Source: CAZWHE01 sp964633825 (GTDB lineage: Bacteria; Planctomycetota; B15-G4; CAYZWU01). From it: DNA of 25,409 bases. The translations under genes were made by a program, and so were the position numbers. Positions 7,499 through 15,530 of the stretch are shown one piece after another; within the stretch, counting starts at the first letter, position 1; each line of letters starts with the position of its first letter. Location of the stretch: NCBI GenBank assembly GCA_964633825.1, contig CAZWHE010000047.1, forward strand, positions 1-25,409, written 5' to 3'. The notes under the pieces are model-generated. The model was not told the DNA's origin and ran no database searches. It was given only the letters and a program-made list of their open reading frames with translations.

Positions 7499-9622
7499 TC
7501 AGCGGTAGAGGGATTTTATTGGGATGGTTTTTTTCTCCAGGTCCCTTCCAGAAACCGAGACCTTGAGAACCTTCCCCCCGGTGCGCTGGAAGAAGAGGAT
7601 CGTGATCGGGTGGAGACCCGCTCCGAGCGCGATCTCGCCCCATTTCTCCTTCGGGCCGTGCAGGCCGTCGTTGTCGACAATGAGCTCGTCGGCGATGAAG
7701 AGCCGGCTCCCGTCGTCCGAGTCGATAAAGAAGCGGTAGACCGCGCATTCGGGAACTTCGACGAAGCCCGTGAAGCGGAGTCCGAAGTGCTCGTCCCTTC
7801 GGCGCGTCTCGAGGCCGATCGTTTCCAGAGTCCCCGACGCGGCGGGCTCGATCCGGTCGAAGTCGGGCAGAACGGTCCAGTCCCCCTCGAAGTACTCGTA
7901 CCGGAGCCCCTCTTTCGCATCGGCCGCTCTGAGCCCGGGGCGGGGAGGGACCTTTTCGAAGAACGCTTCCCGGACGCCGCTGACCGGCTCTCCATCGCGG
8001 AAGAGGCCTGCCGAGACCAGGGCCGAGCGGGTCAGCCGGATCGGTTCGGAATAGAGGGGGGAGGCCGGGGCGGGCGTGCTCTTGTCGAGGGTGTAGCGGA
8101 TCTCGGCGCCCGGCGCTTCGGTCGAGAGGACGACGTCGAGGAAGTCGACGAAGATCGGGGAGAGGGCTTCGAGGCGGGGCGGGTCGATCACCACGGGCCG
8201 CCCGTCGATTTCGAGCACGATCACCGAGTCGACGGGATCGGGAGGAGCGGGGGGAAGCTCGATGACCACGTCGAGGTTCCGCCGCTCGTAGCGCAGCCGC
8301 TTTTTCTTGCTGCAGAAGATGGTGGATCCGGTTTTTGTCAGGATCTCTTCTCCCGATCGGAGTTGTGCGCTTCTCACCTTGTTGTCCAGCCCGGGGACGA
8401 CGAGCTTTCCGCCGGCCGGCCAGTCGAAGACATGGAGGTAGAGAAGGCTCGTCATCCCTTCTTTGCGGATCCGGGCGGTGCACCGGCCCCATTCGAGCTC
8501 CTTGAAGGGGCCGGCCGTGGTGCCGTAGATCGATTCGGAGTTCACGGCCATCCACTTGCCGATCGCTTTAAGCCGCTCGACGCAGGGCTCGGGAAAGAGC
8601 CCCTCCGCGGTGGGACCCACGTTGAGGAGGAAGTTCCCGCCCTTGGACGCGATGTCGACGAGCTTGCGGATCAGGTCCTTCGCCGGCTTCCAGTTGTGGT
8701 CGTTCTTGTTGTAGCCCCAGTGGTTGTTCATTGTCATGCACGTCTCCCAGTCCACACCCGGCAGGCCGGTGGCCGGGATGCGCTGTTCGGGTGTGCCGAA
8801 ATCGCCCGCGTAATCGCCCGACCGGGTGGTGCCTTCCATGCCGGCGCGTCCCTTGTCGACGCGGTTGTTGATGATGATGTCGGGCTGGAGGGAACGGACA
8901 TAGTCGTAGAGCTCCTTCCCCTGCTCGTGCGTCCATGTCCCTTCCCACTCCCCGTCGAACCAGAGGACGCCGATGGGGCCGTAGTCGGTGATGAGCTCTT
9001 CGAGCTGTTTCTTCATGTGGGCCGCGTAGCGCTCGAAGCGGGCTCCCTCGGCAGAGCGCTTCTCCCAGCCCCGGCGGGGGAGATAGTCGGGGTGGTGCCA
9101 GTCCATGATCGAGTGGTACCAGCAGATCTTCAGGCCATGGCGGCGGCAGGCGTCGGCCAGCTCTTTCAGGATGTCGCGCTTGAAGGGCGTGGACATGACG
9201 TCGTAGTCGGTCTCCTCCGAGTCGAAGAGACAGAAGCCGTCGTGGTGCTTGCTCGTGATGACGATGTATTTCATCCCCGCTTCTTTGGCGATGCGCGCCC
9301 ATTCGTCGGCATCGAACTCGACGGGATCGAACCGCTTCACGAGCCGGTCGTACTCTTCCACCGGAATCCGGGCCGTGTGGCGGATCCACTCTGCGTGGTT
9401 CGTCTCTCCCTTCCACTCGCCGGCCGGGATCGCGTAGAGCCCCCAGTGGATGAAGAGGCCGAAGCGCGCCTCGCGCCACCAGTCGAGGCGGGGATCGCCG
9501 TCGCTGATGAAGCCGAGCTCTCTGTGGCTGGATGGTTCCGGACCGGTGCAGGCGGTTCCGGTCAGGAGCAGCGCCGGAAAGAGCGCGAGAAGAAGAGCCG
9601 TCGATATCGTCGAATGTTTCAT
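7499..9622 (-). CDS. GH29 alpha-L-fucosidase lipoprotein with PA14 domain
   Basis: Exo-acting retaining alpha-L-fucosidase removing terminal fucose from glycans, exported and probably lipid-anchored at Cys25 (TGTAC, an imperfect lipobox). The 707 residues divide into the GH29 barrel (about 40-370), a beta domain (about 375-475), a chitobiase/Fn3-like linker domain (about 485-557) and a PA14 carbohydrate-binding domain (about 573-700, with FFIDSDDGSRLFI). In the barrel, FGLFIHWG, TSKHHDGF and VLWFDGEW are diagnostic; Asp223 is the predicted nucleophile. The reading frame extends upstream to 9802, but the ATG at 9622 is chosen because AAAGGAG (9628-9634) is 5 bases upstream and the signal peptide begins there. 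Its ATG overlaps the TAA of the sialidase-like gene (TAATG at 9620-9624), so the two are translationally coupled. The acid/base residue was not assigned by eye. Confidence 0.94.
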   Translation of the reverse strand: MKHSTISTALLLALFPALLLTGTACTGPEPSSHRELGFISDGDPRLDWWREARFGLFIHWGLYAIPAGEWKGETNHAEWIRHTARIPVEEYDRLVKRFDPVEFDADEWARIAKEAGMKYIVITSKHHDGFCLFDSEETDYDVMSTPFKRDILKELADACRRHGLKICWYHSIMDWHHPDYLPRRGWEKRSAEGARFERYAAHMKKQLEELITDYGPIGVLWFDGEWEGTWTHEQGKELYDYVRSLQPDIIINNRVDKGRAGMEGTTRSGDYAGDFGTPEQRIPATGLPGVDWETCMTMNNHWGYNKNDHNWKPAKDLIRKLVDIASKGGNFLLNVGPTAEGLFPEPCVERLKAIGKWMAVNSESIYGTTAGPFKELEWGRCTARIRKEGMTSLLYLHVFDWPAGGKLVVPGLDNKVRSAQLRSGEEILTKTGSTIFCSKKKRLRYERRNLDVVIELPPAPPDPVDSVIVLEIDGRPVVIDPPRLEALSPIFVDFLDVVLSTEAPGAEIRYTLDKSTPAPASPLYSEPIRLTRSALVSAGLFRDGEPVSGVREAFFEKVPPRPGLRAADAKEGLRYEYFEGDWTVLPDFDRIEPAASGTLETIGLETRRRDEHFGLRFTGFVEVPECAVYRFFIDSDDGSRLFIADELIVDNDGLHGPKEKWGEIALGAGLHPITILFFQRTGGKVLKVSVSGRDLEKKTIPIKSLYR

Positions 9623-10824
9623 TATTGCTCCTTTCGGGCCGGCAACGATGCTGTTTGCAAAGCCGCCATCTCGTCGAGTTCGCAGAGCCGAAACCGAACA
9701 CTCACGATGTAAGGTTTTTGGCCCTTTGTCCAGTGGCCGTAGGTCGTGGCCACGAAAATCCTGCTGGGAAGAAGCTCCAGTCCGGGGTAGGCGCAGTCCC
9801 ATCTGTGATGATTGTCCATGAAGCGGACGCGGTATTCACCCTCCCGCCCCGCGACGATGTCTTCGAATCTGCCGACCCAGCCGACCCAGTCCCCCTGGGT
9901 CGCGCTCTCGTTGGCCGTGTCGCGGAAGGTGGCCACGATCCGGCCGTCGGGCGCGTAGCGAAGCTTGTGGCGGTCACCGGTCAACGACGCGGGGAGCTCG
10001 CGCGGCTCGGTCCAGGTCTTCCCCTCGTCCGAGGAGAAGATGACGTGCGAATTGCGGACACGGTGGTTTTCGCGCATCAGGGCCGCGATCGTTCCCCCGT
10101 CGGGCGAGCGGATCGTGCCCGGTTCGCAGAGCCCCACATCGGAACGGGACAGGATCGCGTCCGGCTTGCTCCATGTGAGACCCCCGTCACGCGACAAGGT
10201 CTTGTAGACAGTGAAGGTCCGCGTCGCTTTTCCTCCGCCGCTGATGAATCGGCCGTCGTCGTGGAAGAGGGCCATGTAGCGACCGGGCTCCCTGAGCGGG
10301 ACCACGTCCCCCATGGCCACGATCCCGCCGAAATCACCGATCGGTTCGAGCTCGGACCATGTGGCGCCGTCGTCTTCAGAGATCGACATGCGGATCGGGT
10401 AGAGGCCCGAGAAGAGGATGAGGCGCTTTCGACCCTCTTTATCGATCACGCGATGGATGGTAGGCACTTCCTGGGACGTTTTCCACGATTCGGGCGTGGG
10501 GAGGCGGCGTGACCAGGTGAGGCCTCCGTCGGTGCTCCGCTTCATGACGACGGCGCCTCGGCCGTGTCCCTTGGGGTAGACGCAGATCATCGTCTTTCCG
10601 TCCTCGAGGAGAACCGTCGCGGGGTGGCCGAGGTATTGCTCCTCTTCCTTATCGACCACGACCCGGCGCGACTCGTCGGCCGCTAGATCGACGACGGGGA
10701 TGGTGTAACCGCGCGAAAGGGAAGCCGGCTTTGAAGAAGCGCTGGTGACGGCCTCGGTGGGAGCGCAGGACGAAAGAAGTGCCAGAAGGAGAAGTTCCGT
10801 CTGGATGGTGTGCTTCTTCATCAT
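9622..10824 (-). CDS. Sialidase-like BNR/Asp-box lipoprotein
   Basis: A 400-residue exported six-bladed propeller of the exo-alpha-sialidase superfamily. LSSC (17-20) is a good lipobox, so the mature protein is probably lipid-anchored at Cys20. Four Asp boxes are visible: STDGGLTWS, SEDDGATWS, SRDGGLTWS and SSDEGKTWT. Other conserved blocks are YLGHPATVLLEDGKT, IVAMGDVV, CEPGTIRSPDGG, GDRHKLRYAPDGR and DCAYPGLELLP; the last may supply the catalytic tyrosine. The classical FRIP motif near the N-terminus is absent or strongly altered, so sialic acid as substrate is an inference and another 2-keto or uronic acid sugar is possible. The ATG at 10824 has AAGGGA a few bases upstream; the next codon is also ATG. 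It is first in a minus-strand unit with the fucosidase and maturase, behind a candidate promoter and palindrome. Confidence 0.87.
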   Translation of the reverse strand: MMKKHTIQTELLLLALLSSCAPTEAVTSASSKPASLSRGYTIPVVDLAADESRRVVVDKEEEQYLGHPATVLLEDGKTMICVYPKGHGRGAVVMKRSTDGGLTWSRRLPTPESWKTSQEVPTIHRVIDKEGRKRLILFSGLYPIRMSISEDDGATWSELEPIGDFGGIVAMGDVVPLREPGRYMALFHDDGRFISGGGKATRTFTVYKTLSRDGGLTWSKPDAILSRSDVGLCEPGTIRSPDGGTIAALMRENHRVRNSHVIFSSDEGKTWTEPRELPASLTGDRHKLRYAPDGRIVATFRDTANESATQGDWVGWVGRFEDIVAGREGEYRVRFMDNHHRWDCAYPGLELLPSRIFVATTYGHWTKGQKPYIVSVRFRLCELDEMAALQTASLPARKEQ

Positions 10825-10889
10825 TGTGATCCCTTTTGTTTCTCCGAAGCCCGGCGCGGTGCGGACACCGATATCAGCCCGAGTGATAC

Positions 10890-10918
10890 ATTATGAGGGA
10901 AAGGCGCGGTTATTTGAA
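10890..10918 (-). promoter_or_regulatory. Candidate promoter for the minus-strand glycan operon
   Basis: Read on the minus strand, TTCAAA (10918-10913) is followed after 17 bases by CATAAT (10895-10890). The start would lie about 60 bases before the sialidase-like ATG at 10824. Both boxes deviate from consensus by one or two bases, so this is a moderate candidate supported by its place in the divergent intergenic region. No equally good plus-strand pair for nagB was found, though AT-rich stretches (10940-10990) are present. Confidence 0.4.
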
Positions 10919-10927
10919 CCGGTTGAA
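10914..10927. promoter_or_regulatory. Palindromic operator-like site between the divergent glycan operons
   Basis: TTGAACCGGTTGAA is a 14-base inverted repeat with one mismatched pair and a perfect AACCGGTT core centred on CG. This is the general form of operators bound by LacI-family sugar regulators. It overlaps the candidate minus-strand -35 box and lies 114 bases before the nagB start, so it could control both directions. No regulator gene of this family is in the window. Confidence 0.4.
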
Positions 10928-11041
10928 TAGAATAAAGGTTTTTGATGCAACGCAATTGAGATTGAGTTTTCCATAATCCGTGGATAATAAGGTGGATCGA
11001 GTGGTTGGAGAGGGACAGACGCGGAAGATGGAGCCGGAGTC

Positions 11042-11824
11042 ATGGAAATCATCGTTCAGCCCGATGCCGGCGCGGCCGCCCCGATCGCAGCCCGCATCGT
11101 GGCACGTCTGGTGAGGGAGAAACCCGGCGCCGTGCTCGGCCTGGCTACGGGAGTGTCGCCCGTCGGGCTTTATGAAGAACTGATCCGCATGCACCGCGAG
11201 GACGGGCTCGATTTCAGCCTCGTTACCACGTTCAATCTCGACGAGTACGTCGGTCTTCATCCGGATCATCCCCGGTCCTACAGCCGATCCATCCGAGAGA
11301 GCTTTCTCGACTCGATCAACGTGACGAAGGAAAACATCCACATTCCCGACGGCATGGCCGACGACATACTCGCCCTCTGCGCGCGCTACGAGAACGAGAT
11401 CGCCCGGGCCGGCGGCGTCGATCTCCAGATCCTGGGGATCGGTGCCGACGGGCATATCGCCTTCAACGAACCGTCATCATCACTCGGTTCGAGGACCCGC
11501 ATCAAAACCCTCACCGAACAGACGAGAAAGGACAACGCCCGGTTTTTCGATAAAGAAGAGGACGTACCCCATCACGTGATCACCATGGGTGTGGGCACGA
11601 TCATGGAAGCGCGCACCTGCCTCCTTCTCGCTTTTGGGAAGAAGAAGGCGCAGGCCGTGGCCGCCGCCCTGGAGGGGCCGGTGACAGCCATGGTTCCGGC
11701 TTCGGTCTTTCAGCTCCACCCGGCGGTCAAGGTCATCCTCGACGAGGACGCGGCCTCCGGACTGGCGAGGAAAGACTATTACAAGTGGGTCTATGACAAC
11801 AAGCCGGACTGGCAGGGTTTCTGA
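11042..11824 (+). CDS. nagB: Glucosamine-6-phosphate deaminase
   Basis: Cytoplasmic enzyme converting glucosamine-6-phosphate to fructose-6-phosphate and ammonia, the entry of amino sugars into glycolysis. The 260 residues match the family length. Catalytic residues are all present with a constant offset from the E. coli enzyme: Asp67 (NLDEYVGL), Asp136 and His138 (GIGADGHIAFNEP) and Glu143. The ATG at 11042 has GGAG 8 bases upstream (11030-11033). The gene leads the plus-strand glycan operon and is followed 19 bases later by the hybrid kinase. It would process amino sugars released by the neighbouring glycosidases, but the kinase and deacetylase steps (NagK, NagA) are not in the window. Confidence 0.95.
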   Translation: MEIIVQPDAGAAAPIAARIVARLVREKPGAVLGLATGVSPVGLYEELIRMHREDGLDFSLVTTFNLDEYVGLHPDHPRSYSRSIRESFLDSINVTKENIHIPDGMADDILALCARYENEIARAGGVDLQILGIGADGHIAFNEPSSSLGSRTRIKTLTEQTRKDNARFFDKEEDVPHHVITMGVGTIMEARTCLLLAFGKKKAQAVAAALEGPVTAMVPASVFQLHPAVKVILDEDAASGLARKDYYKWVYDNKPDWQGF

Positions 11825-11843
11825 CTTCAACGGGAGACAGGAG

Positions 11844-14012
11844 ATGAAGAATCATGATCCACTCGACCGGCAGGTCGAAACCGGCGACCGGCAGGTCGAA
11901 ATCGGCGACCGGCAGGTCGAAATCGGACTGCGAATGGAGAATCAAATCCTCAGGCAAAACGCGGTCCTGAACGGGATCAACAAGGTTTTTCAAGAGGCGC
12001 TGGTCTGCGAGAGTGAGGAGGAAGTCGCCAAAAGGTGTCTCGCCGTTGCCGAGGAGCTGACGGAAAGCAAGTTCGGCTTCATCGGTGAAATAAATGCGTC
12101 GGGTCGCTTCGATGCGACGGCATTGAGCAACCCCGGATGGGATGCCTGCAAGATGCCGAAATCCGATGCGGCTAAGCTGCTCAAAGACATGGAGATCAGG
12201 GGGATCTGGGGGAGCGTGCTCCTGGCCAAGCGATCTCTCATCGTCAACAACCCCGCCTCTCATCCCGACAGCAAGGGGACACCAGAAGGCCACCCGCCGA
12301 TCATGACTTTTCTCGGTGTTCCTCTCAGTGAAGGGAGGAAGACGATCGGCATGATCGGTCTGGCCAACAGGGAATCCGGCTATGATCTCGGTCATCAGCA
12401 AGACATCGAGGCTCTCTCGGTGGCTTTCACGGAGGTTCTGCACCACAAGCGGACCGAGAGGGAGCTGCGGAAGTCGGAAGAGCGTTTCCTGCAGATAGCC
12501 GAGAATGCCCAGGAATGGATCTGGGAGGTTGATGCCGAAGGCTTGTACACCTACTCGAGTCCGACGGGTGAAAAGGTCCACGGTTACACGTCTGATGAGG
12601 TCGTGGGCAAAAAACACTTCTTCGATTTCTTCCGCCCGGAGGACCGTGAAAAATTGAAGAAGGCCGCTTTCGAAGTGTTCGCCCGAAAGCAGTCGTTCCG
12701 CGAATTTCCCAATCGTAACGTGCGCAAAGACGGTAAAACCGTCTGGCTCTTGACGAGCGGGGTTCCTCTCGTCGACAGGGAAGGAAACCTTCTCGGTTAC
12801 AGGGGAGCGGACATGGACATCACGGAGCTCAAACGGATCGAGGAGGAACGCCGGAACCTGGAGGCTCAGGTTCAACAGGTCCAGAAGCTGGAGAGCCTGG
12901 GCGTCCTGGCCGGCGGCATTGCCCATGATTTCAACAACCTCCTCATGGGGATTCTGGGAAACGCGGACCTGGCGCTCACCGATCTCTCGCCGGTCTCCCC
13001 GGTCCGGGACAACATTAAAGAGATCGAAATAGCCGCCCGCCGCGCCGCCGAGCTCAGCCGTCAGATGCTGGCCTATTCCGGCAAGGGAAGGTTTGTTGTC
13101 GAACCGATCGATCTGAACAGTGTCGTTGAGGAGATGACACACCTTCTCGACGTCGGTATTTCGAAAAGCGCTGTTCTCAAATACAACCTGGCCGACAACC
13201 TGCCCGCTGTCGAGGCCGACGCAACCCAGATCCGCCAGATCGTCATGAACCTGATCACCAACGCCTCGGATGCCATAGGCAAAAGGAGCGGTATTATCTC
13301 GATCAGCACGGGTGCAATGAATTGCGATCGGAACTACCTGAACGAAACATTTTACAAAGAAAAACTTCCCGAAGGTTTCTATGTCTATCTGGAAGTGGCG
13401 GATACGGGCGGCGGCATGGACGAGGAGACACAGGTCAAGATCTTCGATCCCTTCTTCACGACGAAGTTTACGGGGCGTGGTCTGGGGTTGGCCGCTGTCC
13501 TCGGAATCGTCCGTTCGCACGGGGGGGCGATCAAAGTCTACAGCGAGCCGGGCAAGGGCACCACGTTCAAGGTGCTGTTTCCGGCCAGTGAAAAGCCGGC
13601 TGAGTCGATAGGATCGGAATTTTCGGGTGTAGAGGATTGGCAGGTCGGCGGGACCGTTCTCCTGGTGGACGATGAAGAAACGGTTCGTTCCGTAGGAAAG
13701 AGTATGCTGGAAAAGATCGGTTTTCGGGTCCTCGTCGCTTCGAACGGCCGTGAAGCGGTGGGAATCTTCCAGGAGCACTCAAAAGAAATAGTCTGCGTCC
13801 TGCTCGATCTCACGATGCCGCACATGGATGGTGAAGAGACGTTCCGCAACCTGGGCCGGATCAAGAAGGGCGTCCCCGTGATTCTGTCCAGCGGATACAA
13901 CGAGCAGGATGTGGTGAACCGGTTTGCCGGCAAGGGTCTTGCGGGATTTATACAGAAGCCATACCAGGTCGCGAGCCTTGCGGCCAAACTGCGGGAAGTG
14001 CTGAGGGAATGA
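11844..14012 (+). CDS. Hybrid sensor histidine kinase (GAF-PAS-HisKA-HATPase-REC)
   Basis: A 722-residue cytoplasmic hybrid kinase without membrane segments. In order: a heptad-repeat N-terminus (about 8-28), a GAF domain (about 45-205, with GHPPIMTFLGVPL), a PAS/PAC domain (about 210-335), HisKA with phospho-acceptor His361 (LAGGIAHDFNN), HATPase with N box near Asn469 and Asn473, G1 box DTGGGM (520-525), F box DPFFTT and G2 box GRGLGLA, and a receiver with Asp609/Asp610, phospho-acceptor Asp655 (LLDLTMP) and Lys705. The ATG at 11844 is preferred over the in-frame ATG at 11793, which lies within nagB, because GGGAG (11832-11836) is 7 bases upstream. It probably senses a soluble cue and passes phosphate to a partner encoded elsewhere, as no DNA-binding output domain is present. 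The location between nagB and GH109 suggests control of glycan use. Confidence 0.93.
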   Translation: MKNHDPLDRQVETGDRQVEIGDRQVEIGLRMENQILRQNAVLNGINKVFQEALVCESEEEVAKRCLAVAEELTESKFGFIGEINASGRFDATALSNPGWDACKMPKSDAAKLLKDMEIRGIWGSVLLAKRSLIVNNPASHPDSKGTPEGHPPIMTFLGVPLSEGRKTIGMIGLANRESGYDLGHQQDIEALSVAFTEVLHHKRTERELRKSEERFLQIAENAQEWIWEVDAEGLYTYSSPTGEKVHGYTSDEVVGKKHFFDFFRPEDREKLKKAAFEVFARKQSFREFPNRNVRKDGKTVWLLTSGVPLVDREGNLLGYRGADMDITELKRIEEERRNLEAQVQQVQKLESLGVLAGGIAHDFNNLLMGILGNADLALTDLSPVSPVRDNIKEIEIAARRAAELSRQMLAYSGKGRFVVEPIDLNSVVEEMTHLLDVGISKSAVLKYNLADNLPAVEADATQIRQIVMNLITNASDAIGKRSGIISISTGAMNCDRNYLNETFYKEKLPEGFYVYLEVADTGGGMDEETQVKIFDPFFTTKFTGRGLGLAAVLGIVRSHGGAIKVYSEPGKGTTFKVLFPASEKPAESIGSEFSGVEDWQVGGTVLLVDDEETVRSVGKSMLEKIGFRVLVASNGREAVGIFQEHSKEIVCVLLDLTMPHMDGEETFRNLGRIKKGVPVILSSGYNEQDVVNRFAGKGLAGFIQKPYQVASLAAKLREVLRE
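11865..11927 (+). repeat. Three tandem 21-base repeats in the kinase N-terminus
   Basis: Three consecutive 21-base units (11865-11885, 11886-11906, 11907-11927) begin with GACCGGCAGGTCGAAA and differ at only two positions. Each encodes the heptad DRQVE(T/I)G. The near-identity at nucleotide level indicates recent slippage or duplication, and the in-frame heptad could extend or shorten a helical N-terminal segment. Confidence 0.9.
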
Positions 14013-14047
14013 GAAGGATCTTTATCGAGTAATCGAGGAAGGCCGAC

Positions 14048-15445
14048 ATGAAAAAGAACACGAAATCGGGTGAACGGAACAGGGAACAGGACCGCAGAGA
14101 TTTTCTGAAGATGAGCGCGGCCGTCGGTCTCGGCACGGCCGCCGGCCTGGGCGCGGCCTTGGGTGGCGTGAGCCTGTCCGGATGTGCCGGCCCCGGCCGC
14201 GGACCCGCACCGGCCGAGCCGATGAGGGCGCCGCCCATGGAGCGCGTCCGGATCGGCTACGTGGGTGTGGGCGGCATGGGACAGGCCCACGTGAGGAACC
14301 TCCTCAAGATCGACGGGGCCGAGATCCGGGCCGTCTGCGACATCGTGGAAGAAAAAGTCAGGAAGGTGCAGGGTTGGGTCGAGAAGGCGGGGCAGCCCAG
14401 ACCGGCCGGCTATTTCCGCGGGGACCATGATTTCGAGCGGATGTGCGACGAGGAGGATCTCGACCTGGTCTATAACGCCACACCCTGGAAGTGGCACGTT
14501 CCCGTCTGCGTCGCCGCCATGAAGGCGGGCAAGCACGCGGCCACGGAGGTGCCGGCCGCGGTCACCATCGACGAGTGCTGGGAGCTCGTCGAGACGTCGG
14601 AAAACCTGAACAAGCACTGCGTCATGATGGAGAACTGCTGCTACGGCCGCACCGAGCTCCTCGTTCTCAACATGGTGCGGCAGGGGGTGCTGGGCGAGAT
14701 CGTCCACGGCGAGGCCGGCTACCTCCACGACCTGCGCGCCCTCAAGTTCAGCGATCACGGAGAGGGGCTCTGGCGGCCCTGGCACTCGATCCACCGGAAC
14801 GGCAACCTCTATCCGACCCACGGCCTCGGCCCGGTGGCCCAGTGCATGAACGTCAACCGCGGGGACCGGTTCGACTACCTCGTCTCCATGAGCTCCGTTT
14901 CGAGGGGCCTGAACCTCTATGCGGCCGAACACTTCGGCCCCGGCGACGAGCGCGCTCTCCGGAAGTACGCTCTGGGCGACGTCAACGTCAGCCTGATCAG
15001 GACCGTCAAGGGGCGGACGATCTATCTCGTTCATGATTGCGATCTGCCCCGGCCGTACAGCCGCATCAACCTCGTGCAGGGGACGGGCGGTATCTTCAGC
15101 GGGTATCCGGACAGGATCCACATCGAGGGAAAAAGCCCCGGCCACCAGTGGGAGCCGATCGACAAGTACCGGAAGGAGTACGACCATCCCCTCTGGAAGG
15201 AGCTGTCCGACGCGTCGCGCGGCGCCGGTCACGGCGGCATGGATTTCATCGAGGACTACCGTTTGATCCAGTGTCTCCGGGAAGGAATTCCCTTGGACAT
15301 GGACGTCTACGACGCAGCCGCCTGGAGCGTTGTTTCCGAGATGACAGAGCGCTCCGTGGCGAACCGGAGCCGGTCGATTGACTTCCCCGATTTCACCCGG
15401 GGTCGATGGAAAACAAACGCTCCCCTCGGTATCGTCAGGGCGTGA
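14048..15445 (+). CDS. GH109 alpha-N-acetylgalactosaminidase, Tat lipoprotein
   Basis: NAD-dependent glycosidase of the Gfo/Idh/MocA superfamily that removes terminal alpha-GalNAc, as in blood-group A and mucin-type structures, by a redox-elimination mechanism with tightly bound NAD. The 465 residues start with a Tat motif (DRRDFLKMS, 15-23), a hydrophobic stretch and a good lipobox LSGC (43-46), predicting a folded, lipid-anchored export product. The Rossmann loop is GYVGVGGMGQAH (70-81). GH109 hallmarks follow: TEVPAAVTIDECWELV (166-181), MMENCCYG, VLNMVRQGVLGEIVHGEAGY and YPTHGLGPVAQCMN (255-268), containing the conserved Tyr and His region. GAGGAAGG (14035-14042) precedes the ATG. It follows the kinase by 35 bases and belongs functionally with the fucosidase, sialidase-like protein and nagB. 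Assignment rests on remembered family motifs and is strong. Confidence 0.92.
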   Translation: MKKNTKSGERNREQDRRDFLKMSAAVGLGTAAGLGAALGGVSLSGCAGPGRGPAPAEPMRAPPMERVRIGYVGVGGMGQAHVRNLLKIDGAEIRAVCDIVEEKVRKVQGWVEKAGQPRPAGYFRGDHDFERMCDEEDLDLVYNATPWKWHVPVCVAAMKAGKHAATEVPAAVTIDECWELVETSENLNKHCVMMENCCYGRTELLVLNMVRQGVLGEIVHGEAGYLHDLRALKFSDHGEGLWRPWHSIHRNGNLYPTHGLGPVAQCMNVNRGDRFDYLVSMSSVSRGLNLYAAEHFGPGDERALRKYALGDVNVSLIRTVKGRTIYLVHDCDLPRPYSRINLVQGTGGIFSGYPDRIHIEGKSPGHQWEPIDKYRKEYDHPLWKELSDASRGAGHGGMDFIEDYRLIQCLREGIPLDMDVYDAAAWSVVSEMTERSVANRSRSIDFPDFTRGRWKTNAPLGIVRA

Positions 15446-15467
15446 CGGCATGACAGGCGATGCGATC

Positions 15468-15488
15468 CGGCGGGATCGAAATCCGCCG
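15468..15488 (+). other. Intercistronic stem-loop
   Basis: CGGCGGGAT (15468-15476) can pair with ATCCGCCG (15481-15488) with one bulged G and a CGAA loop. It lies between the GH109 stop and the start of the next gene. No T-run follows. It may separate the GH109 message from the downstream module by partial termination or processing, and it argues that this stretch is untranslated. Confidence 0.35.
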
Positions 15489-15530
15489 TCCTGGCAGGAT
15501 CGAAAACAGGAGCATGGAAAAGGGAACGAA

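Noticed and set aside
7418..9712. Plus-strand open frame of 764 codons opposite the fucosidase gene
   Set aside because: It mirrors the fucosidase codons in antisense, and has no recognisable domain, signal peptide or ribosome site. The minus-strand GH29/PA14 protein explains the region.
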